This document shows, one piece after another, positions 1-11,663 of a stretch of DNA of 64,000 bases (its first letter is position 1; each line of letters begins with the position of its first letter). This stretch comes from Rhexocercosporidium sp. MPI-PUGE-AT-0058 (lineage: Eukaryota; Ascomycota; Leotiomycetes; Helotiales), in contig JAGTJL010000011.1 of NCBI GenBank assembly GCA_020746875.1, positions 310,001-374,000 of the forward strand. The letters are read 5' to 3'. A program made the translations under genes and the position numbers. The notes under the pieces are model-generated. The model did not search any database. It worked only from the letters and a program-made list of their open reading frames with translations, and was not told where the DNA came from.

Positions 1-629
1 ATTGTCAGTATACCGAAGATTCATCCCAGCTTCCACAATCTGTGGCAAAACACTCACCTTGCTTCGAGTTTTTCCTGACACAAGATATACATCTGACGCT
101 TCAATCGCAGTCCCTCCGCTGATATCAGAGACCTCGCCCTCCTTGTACGCACCAGGGAGATTGGTAAGCCGGTAGATAAATCGTAGTTCCCCAATACTCG
201 GCTCAGACACGGTATATGTCCCCATGTAAATGAGATTTGTTCCATCTTCAAAGATGTAGTACTGAGTCAGATCGAACGAGCCATTGTCAGCAATGCATTT
301 GACTACCACGCGGCTTCCTACTTCATGTCAGATTTGCTTGGCGTGCAGTATACTCTTGTCCATGACATGGGGAGTTGAGATTTACCGACGGTGGTGAAGG
401 ACACTGTTGCAGATCCTAAACCGGATGCGATGTGTGAAAACGTGCTTTGGTACTGGTATTGTTTTCCTTGGTAGAGGATCGATGTGATATCGCATGTGCT
501 GCGCGAGATGGCTACAATAAATCCATCAGCGCTGCCGCTGTCAATCGTGTAGCTAGCTGTCGAAGTCGTGACTGAAATCCCAAGAACGGAAGCAGCGAAG
601 CCAAGGACCGCGAGGATAGAAGAATGCAT
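1..629 (-). CDS. Rhamnogalacturonan endolyase (PL4 type), N-terminal part, runs off the window
   Basis: Likely a secreted polysaccharide lyase that cleaves the rhamnogalacturonan-I backbone of plant pectin by beta-elimination. Exons on the minus strand: 629-386 and 317-58; the 68-nt intron between them joins in frame (ACCGTCG/GTAAAT ... GAAGTAG/GAAGCC). A second intron begins at 57 (GTGAGT), shows a CTGAC-like branch site near position 8, and has its acceptor outside the window. The 168 visible residues start with a signal peptide ([17 protein letters not shown]), then a PL4 beta-sandwich start: [35 protein letters not shown], and in exon 2 [20 protein letters not shown]. Family members are usually about 600-700 residues, so most of the protein lies beyond position 1. 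Family call from remembered PL4 motifs (fairly sure); catalytic residues are not in view. Confidence 0.82.
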
Positions 630-697
630 GATATCCCAGAGAAAGGAAATTAGTGGGTAATATAGAATGCATTCTGTAGGTGACTGAGGAGGTTCTC

Positions 698-703
698 TTT
701 ATA
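698..703 (-). promoter_or_regulatory. TATA-like box upstream of the PL4 lyase gene
   Basis: On the minus strand the sequence reads TATAAA at 703-698, about 69 bp upstream of the lyase ATG at 629. Position and orientation suit a core promoter; no transcript evidence is available here. Confidence 0.35.
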
Positions 704-1444
704 TCCATATGTTCCGGCGACTGGTGGTCGGGAAATGCTTGACAAGAACCGCAGCTGTTCTCTCCATCGTCTTCCTGGACGAATGTAAACCGAAGTGGAA
801 ATTATGTGCTTCGGCATAAAGCTCGCGAGATTGGGAGCTGAATGCTCTCAAATGGCATAAAAAAACTTAGAAAGCCATCAGCATCGGCTCAAGGTGCCTG
901 TAGATTTTAGCTTTGCTAAATGCGGGGAAGGGGAAAGGAAGTAAGATCTTACCAAAACATTGATTATAGACGCGCGCGGGCATGCTTTGATAGAAGACTT
1001 GGGTCCCAGAAATGGATTCGATCCAATCAAGGGGCTAAGCGGTAGGATGATAGTCGAGTGAGAGTTCGATCGTGAGTTCCGTCGACAAATTCCACCACTC
1101 ACAAGCCAGTACCAAATAAAGGATCGTCTTCGTCTCGGCGCATTTCTGAACGAAAGCTTGTTTTTCCGCGATTACTGGCGCCGAGGGGTAAGAGTCTACC
1201 GGTACACGTGGAAGTTATAGGGTATACGTAAACTTACGCCAGGGAATGATGTGGAAGAGCTCACGCCTTCGCTTTGAGGATTGTTCATGGGAAGAAGGCT
1301 AGGAAGAAGCAAGGCACCGTAACATCCCAATTTCAAGACCTTTATGAGAATCGCTGAATTCCTGACATTCTCTGTGCAGGATACTGCTCACCGCACTCCT
1401 TGAAAACAAAAAAAGGAAGTTAAGGTCACCCTTAAATCCGAAGA
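704..1444. other. Intergenic, nothing recognised
   Basis: Spacer between the lyase 5' end and the 3' end of the HET gene. Only short frames without recognisable protein features are present, and no repeat or RNA gene was seen. Confidence 0.5.
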
Positions 1445-3852
1445 TCAAAGCAGTTCAAACTCCTCAAACTCATCTCCTTCATACTGTATCCACTCGTCCG
1501 GAACATTCTTCAACATCCCAATTCTCCGAAAAGTGCCTTCTGTCCCAGGAATCTGTAGTAGCACAAACGCAAGGCTATCAGGAAGTTTACCACCAGCCGC
1601 GAAATTCCTCGTCCCGCTCGTCACCTTCGGAGGCGTCACTTGCGTCAGCCGCATCAGATGAACAGCACATCCAACGAGTTCAAGACATTGCTCCCTCCTA
1701 TCAACTGCAAAAACGCACTCAATGCCATCACGTTCCAGCACGGCAGCATGGATGTCCTGAGAATCATCTATTCCTATCAACACAACTTCAATGACCATTC
1801 CTTTCAGGAAGAGGGAGCCGCCGGTCCACTTGGAATAACTAATGGCTGGCATTTTCATCGAATAGTTGCCGTTAGGACCCATTGTCACAGTGACGACTGG
1901 TGTTTTTGGTTTGGGCGGCCTCCCCAGAGCAGTCGACAAGGAATTCCACAAACCGTGGTTGTTGTCGGGGATATCTTCGAAACAGCCCTTTATATCGTTA
2001 CCGGTTACCGCGAAGCAGCGCAGTGTAGTTTCTTTGTCACCCCAGGAAGGCCAGTAGAAGGGAGTATCGATGGATGCCCACGACCAAGATGGATAACTGC
2101 ACTGGGTCCGATCTCTTGGCCGCACCGCTTCCTTGGACATTGGCATCCACACGATGTAGCTGTCAATATCTCGTTCCCAGAGGCCGGCCATGTACTTGCC
2201 GAGATACATGCCATTTCCGCTGGCGAGTCTTGATGCTAAGCCTGCAAGAGCCGGGAGGGTGTCTGTGGCATAACCAAGGCGTTTGCATGAGTATTGCCCA
2301 AGAATTTTACTCCAAACTTCTGGGAGGTACCACGGTGTGTGGTCACTACGAATCACGTTCATTCGAGGATCTCCTTGGTCGAAGCGAACCGTATTCATAT
2401 GTCTCCGAATCGAGTTATTGTCATCCAAAAAGTAGCGCAACATGCCGCACTCGCAATGGGTTGTCTGGACGCATTCCCACACTAGCTCGTTCTTCGTATA
2501 ATGTAGGGTTCGGCGGGCGAGCAGACGTTCCTGGAAACACCAAGCTCGCTGAAGGACAGGATGATCCACTAGATCCTTCTCGCCCTTCTGTATAGCTGCC
2601 TTCTTCATTTCCTCGTTCTTGTCCCATTGGAAGTAAATTGCCCGACTGTGCCCGAAAGCTTGGTGTGGAAGCCTTTCCCGGACGAAAACTTTCGTCTCTG
2701 TCCCATCACTGTTGACAGCAGTGATATCCGTTGAGGTGGTCCGTTGAGAGAAACACCCACCCGTTCCGTCAGCCGATAATGTTGCAGAGAGGACAAGGAG
2801 TGCGTCTTGGTAAATCTTGGCCATGTTTGCAGCTTCGATTTCCCAGTCTCTCTTGTCGTCTTGAATGATACATAATGTGTCTATCCATAAGTATCTGACG
2901 CCAAGCTTTCGCGTGATAAGCACCGCATCTTTAAAAGTCTTTGACAGGTTCGTCCATGGTATATTTTTCTTCCAACGCTTGATCGTCTTCGTTGTTGTCT
3001 TGATAGGGAGATGATTCCCCCATGCATGACTGAGGGCCAAATACACGCCGCTAGAGAAATTACTCTCAAACAGCCGGATATTGGAATTGTCACCTTCCTC
3101 GCCTATATCAACAACACGCCGTGGTAGCGTGTGTGATGAAGTGATTGGCATCGCCATGAAACTAGTCTGGGAGCCGCAAAGAAAATGATCTCTGCCGCAC
3201 TCCTGAATCCAAGTCGTAATCTGTGCCCAGCACTCTTCGGATGTCGAGTCTATGGCTATCGTTCTTGCCAGGCCAGCGTCGATCGGGCTGGATCCTTTGC
3301 GAGGAGAATGGTAGTCCATTTTTGAGCCTATCTTGTGAGACAAAGTGCCCTCTTCTATTCAATTTAGTCAATAGAATCATTTACTAAAGGATGTCAATTG
3401 CGATGCAACACACCTGAATCGGTGTAAAATTCTAGTTCAGTAGACTGCCCTTCCTGGCTTTCGTCATTCTCAACGGTACCGACTCTGAGCCTCAGAACAT
3501 TACCCGGGGAAAACACAACGACAGCTTCCTCGTCTCGAGACAAGCTCTGGACATAGCTCATGTAACCTTGGACCAAAATCCCACAAGTGGTACAGCCGCT
3601 CTCAGCAGCGGCTTTGATTTTATGAGTAGAGGTACAAAGCTCCCATGCTGCAAGGTCTTCTCTTTTCTCACTCGCCCAAAATGGGATCGGAATGTTTTTA
3701 GCATCCCAAGGACTCTGTTTGTGGTACCAGATGTCATCTCGCCCGGTCTGCATCAAGCAAAGCGCAGTTTCTGGCTGGAGATCGGCGCAAACAGTGCAAG
3801 ACGTTGCTGACAATCTGGTACCTGCTGGCTCTAGATCTGAGTCCATGGTCAT
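1445..3852 (-). CDS. HET-domain protein (heterokaryon incompatibility type)
   Basis: Two exons, 3852-3414 and 3354-1445, joined by a 59-nt intron (TCAG/GTGTGT ... TTGAATAG/AAGAGG, with a TTGACTAA branch). This gives 782 residues. The long second frame has no ATG at its start, only TTG, so the spliced model from ATG 3852 is preferred. Residues 1-150 carry paired cysteines (CTVCADLQ near 20, CTTCGIL near 90) common in front of HET domains. The HET domain runs from about residue 251: YLALSHAWG, LGVRYLWIDTLCIIQDD, and the DW..EAANMAKIYQDA helix near 315-330, then RAWCFQERLLARR. HET proteins trigger growth arrest or cell death on non-self fusion; which partner this one senses cannot be read here. 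A divergent BTB gene starts 920 bp away. Family call is firm, biological role inferred. Confidence 0.9.
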
Positions 3853-4772
3853 GGTGCCATAGAGGATGAGCCTCGGGAGTTGATCTATCTGCTCCAGTAA
3901 TCGGCGATAGGCTTGTGGCAGGTCTGCTTTAGAGCCTCCGAGGAAGATCTGTATTCATGGGATGAACTTACTCACTAATAATTGGATAATAACATTCATA
4001 CACCATTCATACACTGATGACTGGTGCCACGAATGGAGGGCATTTGATTGGAATGGGAGGAAAGTTTCTAAGAAGCATGCGATTCTAGCTGCGGCTGAGA
4101 GGTCAGCTGAGCAGCCCATTTGTGATTCGTGAAGCTGTTCCTATCTTCCTTCTAAGTGCTCTGAGTGTCAATCTTTGATTGACGAGTAGCCAATGTAGAA
4201 ACTCTAGTAATGCCGATACGTTGTTGTAGGGTGACACTGTCAAAACGAGACATCCAGGCTCAACAAGCATATATCACATCACGTGATTTAGGTAACTTAC
4301 CTGGGGAATTGGATGGAGAATAGGTAACATTTGGTAGTCTTTCGGGCCAAAGCCGATTGGACAACTGTGAATTATCAATCCTGTTTAACTCTAGCCTCAA
4401 GATTGTCCACAGAAGGTGTGAAAACCTGGCTGGGGTAAAGCACATTCATGTGATGGCATGGTGGGGTTAAGAAGACAGGAGCGAGGCTGAAATGGAGCCT
4501 TCCCGTCCTCCTCTGACCTCACTCTCACCCTCGAACAACTCACCCTCCAGCACAAGAGCTCACGCCCAACCACAGCTACACTTTCTACAGCCATCAGACG
4601 CTTGCACATCTGGATATCCTGCGCGTATAGGACAGCAACTTCACTGTACCCTGCAGCGAATCCTACCCCTCTCGTCGCAACCCGAGCAGGGTCCTATTGA
4701 CCTGGGCCTCAAGAGAGGCTTCATTCGAGCTGCCAGGGAAACTCCTGCTTGTGAGCAGCTTCGAATATCACC
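3853..4772. other. Divergent intergenic region between the HET and BTB genes
   Basis: Holds the 5' regions of two divergently transcribed genes. The last ~280 bp before the BTB start is pyrimidine-rich (C/T runs at about 4490-4560), as is common for fungal 5' leaders. A frame covering 4492-4776 is C-rich and low in complexity and is not supported as a gene. Confidence 0.4.
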
Positions 4773-5646
4773 ATGAACTCTTCTTCGGATGATTTATCAC
4801 CCTCGATGGTGCACACGCACCGCCGTATCTCCCAGCCAAAGGGCGCGAGGAAACCTGCGAATGCTTGTGGATCGTTCGCATGCCCAATTCAAGGTCACTC
4901 AGCTCTCGAAACTCCAGTCACGAAACGGAAGCGTCCAAACCTCGTGTAAGTCTAGTCGGCAACTCTAGAGTATTGTATCTGTTGACATCCGTAGCGGTCC
5001 TCAGACAATCGTCAAAGTAAATGTCCACACCTGCAGCGACGGAACCATCGACAATGACGAGACGCACCACCAATCCTTCCCTATACATAAGAACCACATC
5101 TGCCACTATTCCGCCTTCTTCGATGCCGCATTCAACGGCAACTTTGCCGAAGCCGAGAGCCAGGAGGTGCAACTATACGAGGTCATGCCGGAGACCTTCG
5201 GGATCTTCGTCAATTGGCTATACACACAAGAGATCATGTCTGAAGATGGTGAAGCTCCAGATATACGAAGCCTGGTACACCTCTGGCTCCTCGCAGATCG
5301 AATTCTGGTCCCGAGTCTGCAGAACCAAGCTATCGATCTGATTGAGCAGACTAGACAGCAGAAAGGCAACGACAGACTGCCATCCGAACTGTTTCCCATC
5401 ATCTACGAAAACACGAATGCCGATAGTGCGTTACGGTTGTACGTGGTTAGAGTCTGCTCGGCGCCATATCTTGCGCAGATCAAGAACGCGAAGAATTACC
5501 CTCCACAACTATTGTTGGATATTGTTAATGCTATTCGGGAGAGGGCGACGGGTAAGGATAGGTTGGCTTCTGTTCCGATGACGCCTTATCATGTCACTGA
5601 AGAAGAGGGCGAGGGTGATCGTGCTAAGAGGACAAAGATACAATAA
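4773..5646 (+). CDS. BTB/POZ-domain protein
   Basis: Exons 4773-4945 and 4995-5646, joined across a 49-nt intron (CTCGT/GTAAGT ... CATCCGTAG/CGGTCC), give 274 residues. ATG 4773 is the first start after an in-frame stop. The N-terminal ~57 residues are basic and probably disordered (VTKRKRPNL). The BTB fold follows at about residues 60-165: VKVNVHTCSDG, HKNHICHYSAFFDAAF, QLYEVMPETFGIFVNWLYTQ. A helical region with ENTNADSALRLYVVRVCS comes next, as in many fungal-specific BTB proteins, and an acidic then basic tail (EEEGEGDRAKRTKI) ends it. BTB domains dimerise or recruit partners such as Cul3 ligases; no effector domain is visible, so the job is unknown. It resembles the larger BTB protein at 9305-11250, suggesting paralogy. 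Confidence 0.85.
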
Positions 5647-6417
5647 TTGTCGGAGTGGAGCCTTGAGTGAAAGCTGGGAGGCGTATTTGGCTTTGGTATT
5701 TGGACCGGGGTGAGTTTGGAATTTGGCACTGCAGGTTGCAGATGGGGAGTTGGGGATGGGCTCTATCCAGGCTTGGACGCTCTGCTTTCTATGATTTGTA
5801 GACCGGTATATGTTTTGTGCTACAAGGCGTTGGTCTATTTTGGTTGGTGGAGTATTCAAAGAGGCCGCATGGCTGTTTTACAGGTCGACACAGCATAGCT
5901 TTCAGTGTATGATTCCATGCTATTCAAAAGATCATTAATTCTCGATGCCTCTCATTATTCCTATAATACTATAGGAATTTTGATGCCATGCAATCGGCCA
6001 TCTCGCGCCAAATCCACTACTGTCTCGCTTTGCACAAGATGTTGGTTTGATGCCGGGCGCTTAAAAGTGGTCACCAACAATCCTTCTTTCAACGACGTAT
6101 CTCAATTTTAGCGTCTTTGGATGTTGCAAGATGTCACAAGCTGCGTTAAGTTCTCTTCCGAGCAGCGAGTTAAAAAAGTTACTGTTCACGTCTTCTTGCC
6201 ACTACGACTCCTGGTTTTGCTTTGTACCTATACAAACAGGCTCCTCCGTAACATTCGCTTCCTCTCTCACAGAGCACCCTCGTACTATTTACCTTTTCTC
6301 ACAGGTCGAAGAAAGATGAGTCATTGCCATCTCCTCTGCAGTTGGGCCATTGATTAATAGCTATGCTGGCTTGCGCCTGTAGGTTTGCTCTGAGCCCGAC
6401 CCCTTTCCCTGATCTCT
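5647..6417. other. Convergent intergenic region, nothing recognised
   Basis: Lies between the 3' ends of the BTB gene and the P450 gene. Short frames only; no repeat or RNA gene seen. Confidence 0.45.
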
Positions 6418-8078
6418 TCAAGCTTCATGCAACTTAACCTTCACGCCATTGGCACTGCAACTCGTCATAGTTGAATGATATTTCGCTTCCGGCTCAGGGT
6501 CCATATTCTCCATCTTATCGTATCTCTGCAGCAGTCGCAAGATGATGTAACTCGCTTCGATGATAGCATATTGCTGACCAACACAGATCCGTGGCCCACC
6601 GTTGAACTTTATCTCGGTCAGTATTAGTCACTCCAAAGTTAGATCTCACTCACTGGTATATACTCCCATCCCAATTTCCTTCCCTCCCACCTCTCAGGCA
6701 CGAAATCATCCACATCTTCCCCCCAAATGTCCTCCCGACGATGAAGAACATGTATACTATAAAAGACCATCATCCCCTTTGGCACAAAAACCTTACTCTT
6801 CCCATCTTCACCTCCGCCTCTCGGTAGCGTCGTATCTTTATTAGCCACGCGAAAGTTATATGGTACGATCGTCTGAAGTCTGAGGGCTTCGTTCAAGCAG
6901 TACTGTAGATACTTGCACGCTTTGATTTTGGCGAATGTGATGGATTCAAGATCGCACTCTGCATACGTTCCAAACTCTTCGATGATAGCATCGCGAAGTT
7001 TCTTGTACCGCGCTTGATCTCTCACCAATTCGAAGAGTAGCCATCCGATCAGCGATGCAGTCGTATCTCTACCCGCGAGGAGAAGATGCAGAATCTGCGA
7101 TCTCAACTCTATCGGATCTTGCGTTTCATTCGCGAGTGCCTCGAGGAAAACATACCCCCCTTTCTCCTCACTCTCCGCGGCTTTCTCGATTTTCTTCTGT
7201 CTCTTCCGGAGATGCTCGGCCACGATGGTATCCACGTACTGATTACAGGTTTTGATTGCTTTCCTCCACCCCTTGGGGATAAAAAGATGCGGATACGGTT
7301 GAAACTTCGCCCTCGCCGCCAACCCCACATTCCCAATATCGAACGCTTCTCCAAAGGCTTGCGCATCTGCCCCTGAGCCCGCACCTTCAGCACTCTTCCC
7401 CTCCTTGAGACTCTTCAGGAAGATACTCTGACTGTCAGCTGACTTGCCAAGCAAGAACTCCGTCGCAGCATCAAGAGTCAAGTTGAAAAGCAAAGGCTGT
7501 AGATCCAACTCGCTTGTCCATCCGTCACTATCACTACCACCATACCCAATACTTTCAATAGCCTTAATGAGATTGCGAAAATGCCTCTCCTCAAGCTCCA
7601 AATCACTAATCTGCGCCCTCGCGAATTGCGGCCTGATCAATGCCCTACTCCTCTCCCACTCTTTGCCATCCTGCAAGAAGATCCCCTTCCCCAGAAACGG
7701 ATGCGCATTCAACCTTCTCAGCTCGCCGAGGTCGAAGTCCTCGAACTGCGTCGCGAGGAGGGCTTGGATGTTAGGGATGTCGGCTGTGAAGAGGCGAGGG
7801 GTGCCGAGGATGGAGGTGCTGAATGTCAGGTGGGGGGTGGAGCGTGAGCGGGCGAGGAGGTAGGAGAGGAAGGTCTTGGTGCGGATTGAGGTCAAGGCGG
7901 CGAGGATGTGGTCGAGGCCTAGGGGGAGGGTGTTCGGTTCGATGGGCGTGGGGAGGCAGTTGAGGCGGCTGGCGGCGAGGCGGTTGTGGTGCGTGAGGAG
8001 GAGGGAGAGGATGGCTTTGTAGATGATGTAGGTCCCGATTAGGGCGAGGATGAGGGGTCCTGTGGCGAGGGAAAACAT
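6418..8078 (-). CDS. Cytochrome P450 monooxygenase, CYP52-like (fatty acid/alkane hydroxylase type)
   Basis: Exons 8078-6654 and 6606-6418, separated by a 47-nt intron (ATACCA/GTGAGT ... GATAAAG/TTCAAC) with a TACTGAC branch, give 537 residues. An N-terminal hydrophobic anchor (residues ~5-29) places it on the ER membrane. Visible P450 motifs: oxygen-binding I-helix AGRDTT (335-340), ExxR in NEALRL (E397, R400), the PERW meander (near 461), and the heme loop FNGGPRICVG (476-485) with the thiolate cysteine at 483. The heme loop lies wholly in the small last exon, so a single-frame reading would miss it. The segment DTTLPRGGG before VPKG and YSIHVLHRR is typical of CYP52 and related fungal families that omega-hydroxylate fatty acids or alkanes. 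Substrate is inferred from family only. Confidence 0.9.
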
Positions 8079-9304
8079 CGTGACTGATGGGTGTATCCGA
8101 ACAAGATGCGAGTTTAAAGCAAGTAGCCCACTGTTGACATTTCTTGAATGTCTTTCGAGAACGAGGCAATCAAAGGAAATAATACAAGCTGTGTCTCAAA
8201 CACCAAAAAGCTCGTCGGTCATAAAGCATCGTCTAGCAGCGACGGCTCTTCCTCGGCTACAGAGAAGCGACAAAGTCGGCCGATTTAAGAAATGAGGGGA
8301 ATCATCCAATGGATATACAGACAATCGATCACCCGTACTGTACGTTGTCCCATGTAGCGTTCGGAGTGGGGTACGAACTGATAACGGTACGGTGGTATTT
8401 TATGCCTGGTTGCCGGTAGGCTCGGAGGAGGCTCGCTTGGTTGATTCGTTGGATTTCAGACGTGCAGCGAGACGGTTAGGGTGCAGCGTTTGCATGAGTT
8501 GTCACGTGGATTGGTTCTCTTTGTAGATGAGTTTTGGAGTTGTCTGGCGAGAGAACAGGACGAGGAGGAAGAGGAGATGAGAATGGAAATTGAAACATGT
8601 ATGGACGGAGTTAGTGTTGTTGAACGACATCGGGGGTTGGGTGCCGTGTCAACCGAACCGAGGTTGTGGGCATTCTGGGGATGCGACTCCTGCCGGTGGA
8701 GGACGAGTCTCTTTTAAATATTTTTTATCACTCCTACTTGTGTGACCCTGGAGGGAGCTAATAGCTGTGATTCATAGGCTAATTCTAGTTTTCGAGTGAT
8801 ATCTGAAGGCTCAAGTTTTTCTATATTCAGCTTCATGCTTAAACAGGTGATTTCACGGCAAAGAATATCCTTGCATCACCCTTTTCAACATCTCAACCAA
8901 GACGAAATTTGTAAGTAGCTTTAGATTACAACACCCTCGCCTTGAAGCAACATTCTACTACCCCGTGTAATAAATTTATCACGATATCAAGCTCAAGGAC
9001 TTCGCCTAGTTCAATTTAAGAGATCAATGATGAGTCTCCCTTAATCGATATCTCACTTCAACAAGCTTAATGTTCTCCTTGCAAATCTTGCTAAGAATCC
9101 AATCTACAAATAACTGTAGAAGCTCTCTTGCGGCCTAGTGGAAATTTTCAATCTTCATTTCTATCTTTACGCACCTGCTCACTGTACGCATCCTTGCTCC
9201 CGAGAACTTGACAAACTCACCTTATGTACCTATCATAAGTCGTAATCGATTAATTAGTGAACCAAGACCCCCAGCGCCCAGTTGAACAAGTCACACCACC
9301 CCAG
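8079..9304. other. Intergenic, nothing recognised
   Basis: Upstream region of the P450 gene and downstream region of the BTB/coiled-coil gene. The part from about 8760 to 9250 is moderately AT-rich. No convincing coding frame, repeat or RNA gene. Confidence 0.45.
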
Positions 9305-11250
9305 TCACGTTCTACCCTGTACAGTTATCGTATCTTCTTCTTCCCTGCCCTCTTCGATAGCCAATTTATCCAGAAGTTCCCTATTGACCCTCTCCAAAGC
9401 CTCTACCCGTTTTTTGTATGCACGAGACTTTTCGTCAAGTCTTCTTTCCAATCTGCTGACTTGCGCTCGATCTCTCTCCTCACTGTTCGCGAGAACTCTG
9501 TTCAGCTCCTCGATCTGATTGCTCTGCTGTTCAGCGATATCTTCGAGTGACTCATTGGCCTTTTGTAGCTCGTCCACCTGTTTCAACAGATTTTCTTCAT
9601 TCTCCTTAGCTGCTGTCGACAGAACAACTTGTTTCGAAAGCTCGGATTGGAGTTCTTCAACTCTTCTCGACAGCAAGGAGACGGTTTCTTGCGATTCATT
9701 CGTCAACATTTTCCGCTTTGTCATCTCGGCCTCAAGCTCCTCAAGCCTTTTAGACATAAGCTCCTCATTTCGAAAGGAATATTGGGCCAGCTCAATTTGC
9801 TCTGATAGTTTGACCTTAAGCTCACGGACTTCATCTGCATTTGAGGATGCTCGTGTATCTTGGAGATCGCACCCTTCTTTGAAAGCTTGCAGTTCTGCTA
9901 GCTCCCTCTTAAGTCGGGTTTCTCTCTTCTGTGTGACTTCTTGCATCTGCGCGATGGCTTCCACGTGCTCCTGGTTGCGATCTTTCATAACCGTGAGAAG
10001 CAAATTGTAGTTTTCGTCGCTTGACTTCCTTGCTGCCTCTATTGACTGCATATGAATGGTATGCATTGTCTTCACAGTCTCCAACTCCATACGGGCTGCA
10101 GCGAGCTTGCACTCTCTTTCCTCATTCAGCGTCCTTATTTCCTCTATTGATTGCCTATGCGTTTCTTTCACAGTCTTCAATTCTGTACATGCCGTAGCTG
10201 CAGCTGATTTGGCTTGCGCTGCCTCGTCACGAGCCGCGTTCAGTTCGTTTGTCATTCCGGAAACAATTGTGTCACAATGGTGGGTCATAACCTTCTTGAC
10301 ATCCTCCAGACGCTCCTCGAATTGTTTAACACGCTCAACCTCTTCACTGGCGGCCCGTTTTTCGCCCGACCTTTTGGCATCTTCCGCGGCTTTGGTGAGA
10401 CGCTCATCAAAAATCTTGCTCGCGTTCGTGTAGGTATGTTGGCAGTATTTGAGGACGTCAACCACCATCGTGTGTGGAAGATCTTCTAGTGACACCGCAG
10501 GATTGGTGCTGCTCAAGTCATGATGGATGTATGACTCCACCACGAAGCGTCGCATAGCGCTCCCAACATTCGTTTTCTCGTAGATCTCAACGTATGTTGG
10601 TAAGGGCCTCGGTGATTCTGTCTGTGAATGCACTTTACGCCTAAGCATGCTGACGATTTGAGTCGACAGCATCGGCAAATCAAACGTTTCGGCCAGGAAG
10701 ATGATCATAGTAAGTGTAAAAATGTCCGGGGGAGTGCCATCGCGTACGCAAACTGTGCCCGTGTATAGCCAGTTGGCTACGATATCAAAGTGTTCGAACT
10801 CAGCGACGACGTTTATTACGCGCAGGTCAGTTCGCGTAAACGCATTGATCCGCGCGTCGAAATATGGGGAGCGGGAGAGTAGATTCGCGGGCAACGAACG
10901 AGTGAAGAAGTGATTGTAGTTCGAGGGATCGTGAATTATCACTCTCACGAGAGACTCTGAGGGTATGGATGTGTCTGATGGTAGAGCAAGAGTCGCCGGT
11001 TGCGGTGACGAAGAATGCTCCGAGACTGACTGGCACGGGCTTTGCATTGACGTCGTGACGGTAGGACTTCGTACTGTGGGGTCGGTCCGCTTCTGTATTG
11101 AGCCTGGGTAGGATGTTAGCAGAAACGACACAAGCAAGAGTCTCGCTGACCATTGATCACTGTGTGCGTTGAATGTTTCTTGGACGGCAATCGTGTATGA
11201 CTGGGATGTGCTCGGGCTCGGCCCTTGTTTGGCCACCTCGCAGTCAACAT
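9305..11250 (-). CDS. BTB domain protein with long coiled-coil C-terminus
   Basis: The long open frame begins only with GTG at 11236. A better model uses ATG 11250: exon 1 11250-11151, intron 11150-11104 (47 nt, GTCAGC donor, textbook TGCTAAC branch and CCCAG acceptor), exon 2 11103-9305. Lengths sum to 633 codons, so 632 residues. Residues ~35-80 are Ser/Thr/Pro-rich. The BTB domain lies at ~84-180 (RVIIHDPSNYNHFFTRS, HFDIVANWLYTGTV, IFLAETFDLPML) and is followed by a helical ENTNxxSAMRRF-like region (KTNVGSAMRRFVVES). From ~280 to 625 the protein is almost continuous charged coiled coil (repeated ELKTVKETH, LEELEAEMTKR, QVDELQKANESLED). This suggests an oligomeric scaffold or adaptor; no enzyme domain is seen. 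Function unknown. Confidence 0.82.
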
Positions 11251-11663
11251 GGTTTTAAATCCATACCAACAATCGAAAAATAAATGGGTGCGACGCTCTA
11301 GACTATGTACCCACACAACGGTCACATTGTTGAGAGCAAAAACAAGTAAGGGATGGTAATACAGTCACTGTTTGCTTCTCCGCATTCTGTTGCTAATTTC
11401 TAGCGATGGCATCGCTGATAGGCTTATTTTGGACCAAGAATCTTAGGCGATGTGACAGTATGTGATCAATAGCTCCTATTGGACGTTGGTTAAGCCATGT
11501 TGGGAATATATGTGGTGGCGCCCAATAAGGGCGGGCTCTTAAGCGGGACTGAGCCGCATACCGGCATGAGTCTGGAAGGTGGGAGTCTGCCTGGCTGTTA
11601 GGCTGATGCCATTGCGGTAAATTTTATTTATTTGTAAGTTTGCGATTAATACCGTAATTGAGG
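11251..11663. other. Intergenic, nothing recognised
   Basis: Spacer between the coiled-coil gene start and the decayed region below. No supported feature. Confidence 0.4.

Noticed and set aside
1640..2595. Several plus-strand frames over the HET gene
   Set aside because: They lie opposite strongly supported HET coding sequence and show no domain features.
4492..4776. C-rich plus-strand frame before the BTB gene
   Set aside because: Low complexity, in the expected 5' leader, overlaps the BTB start in another frame.
7055..7863. Plus-strand frames over the P450
   Set aside because: Antisense to conserved P450 motifs; basic, low-complexity translations.
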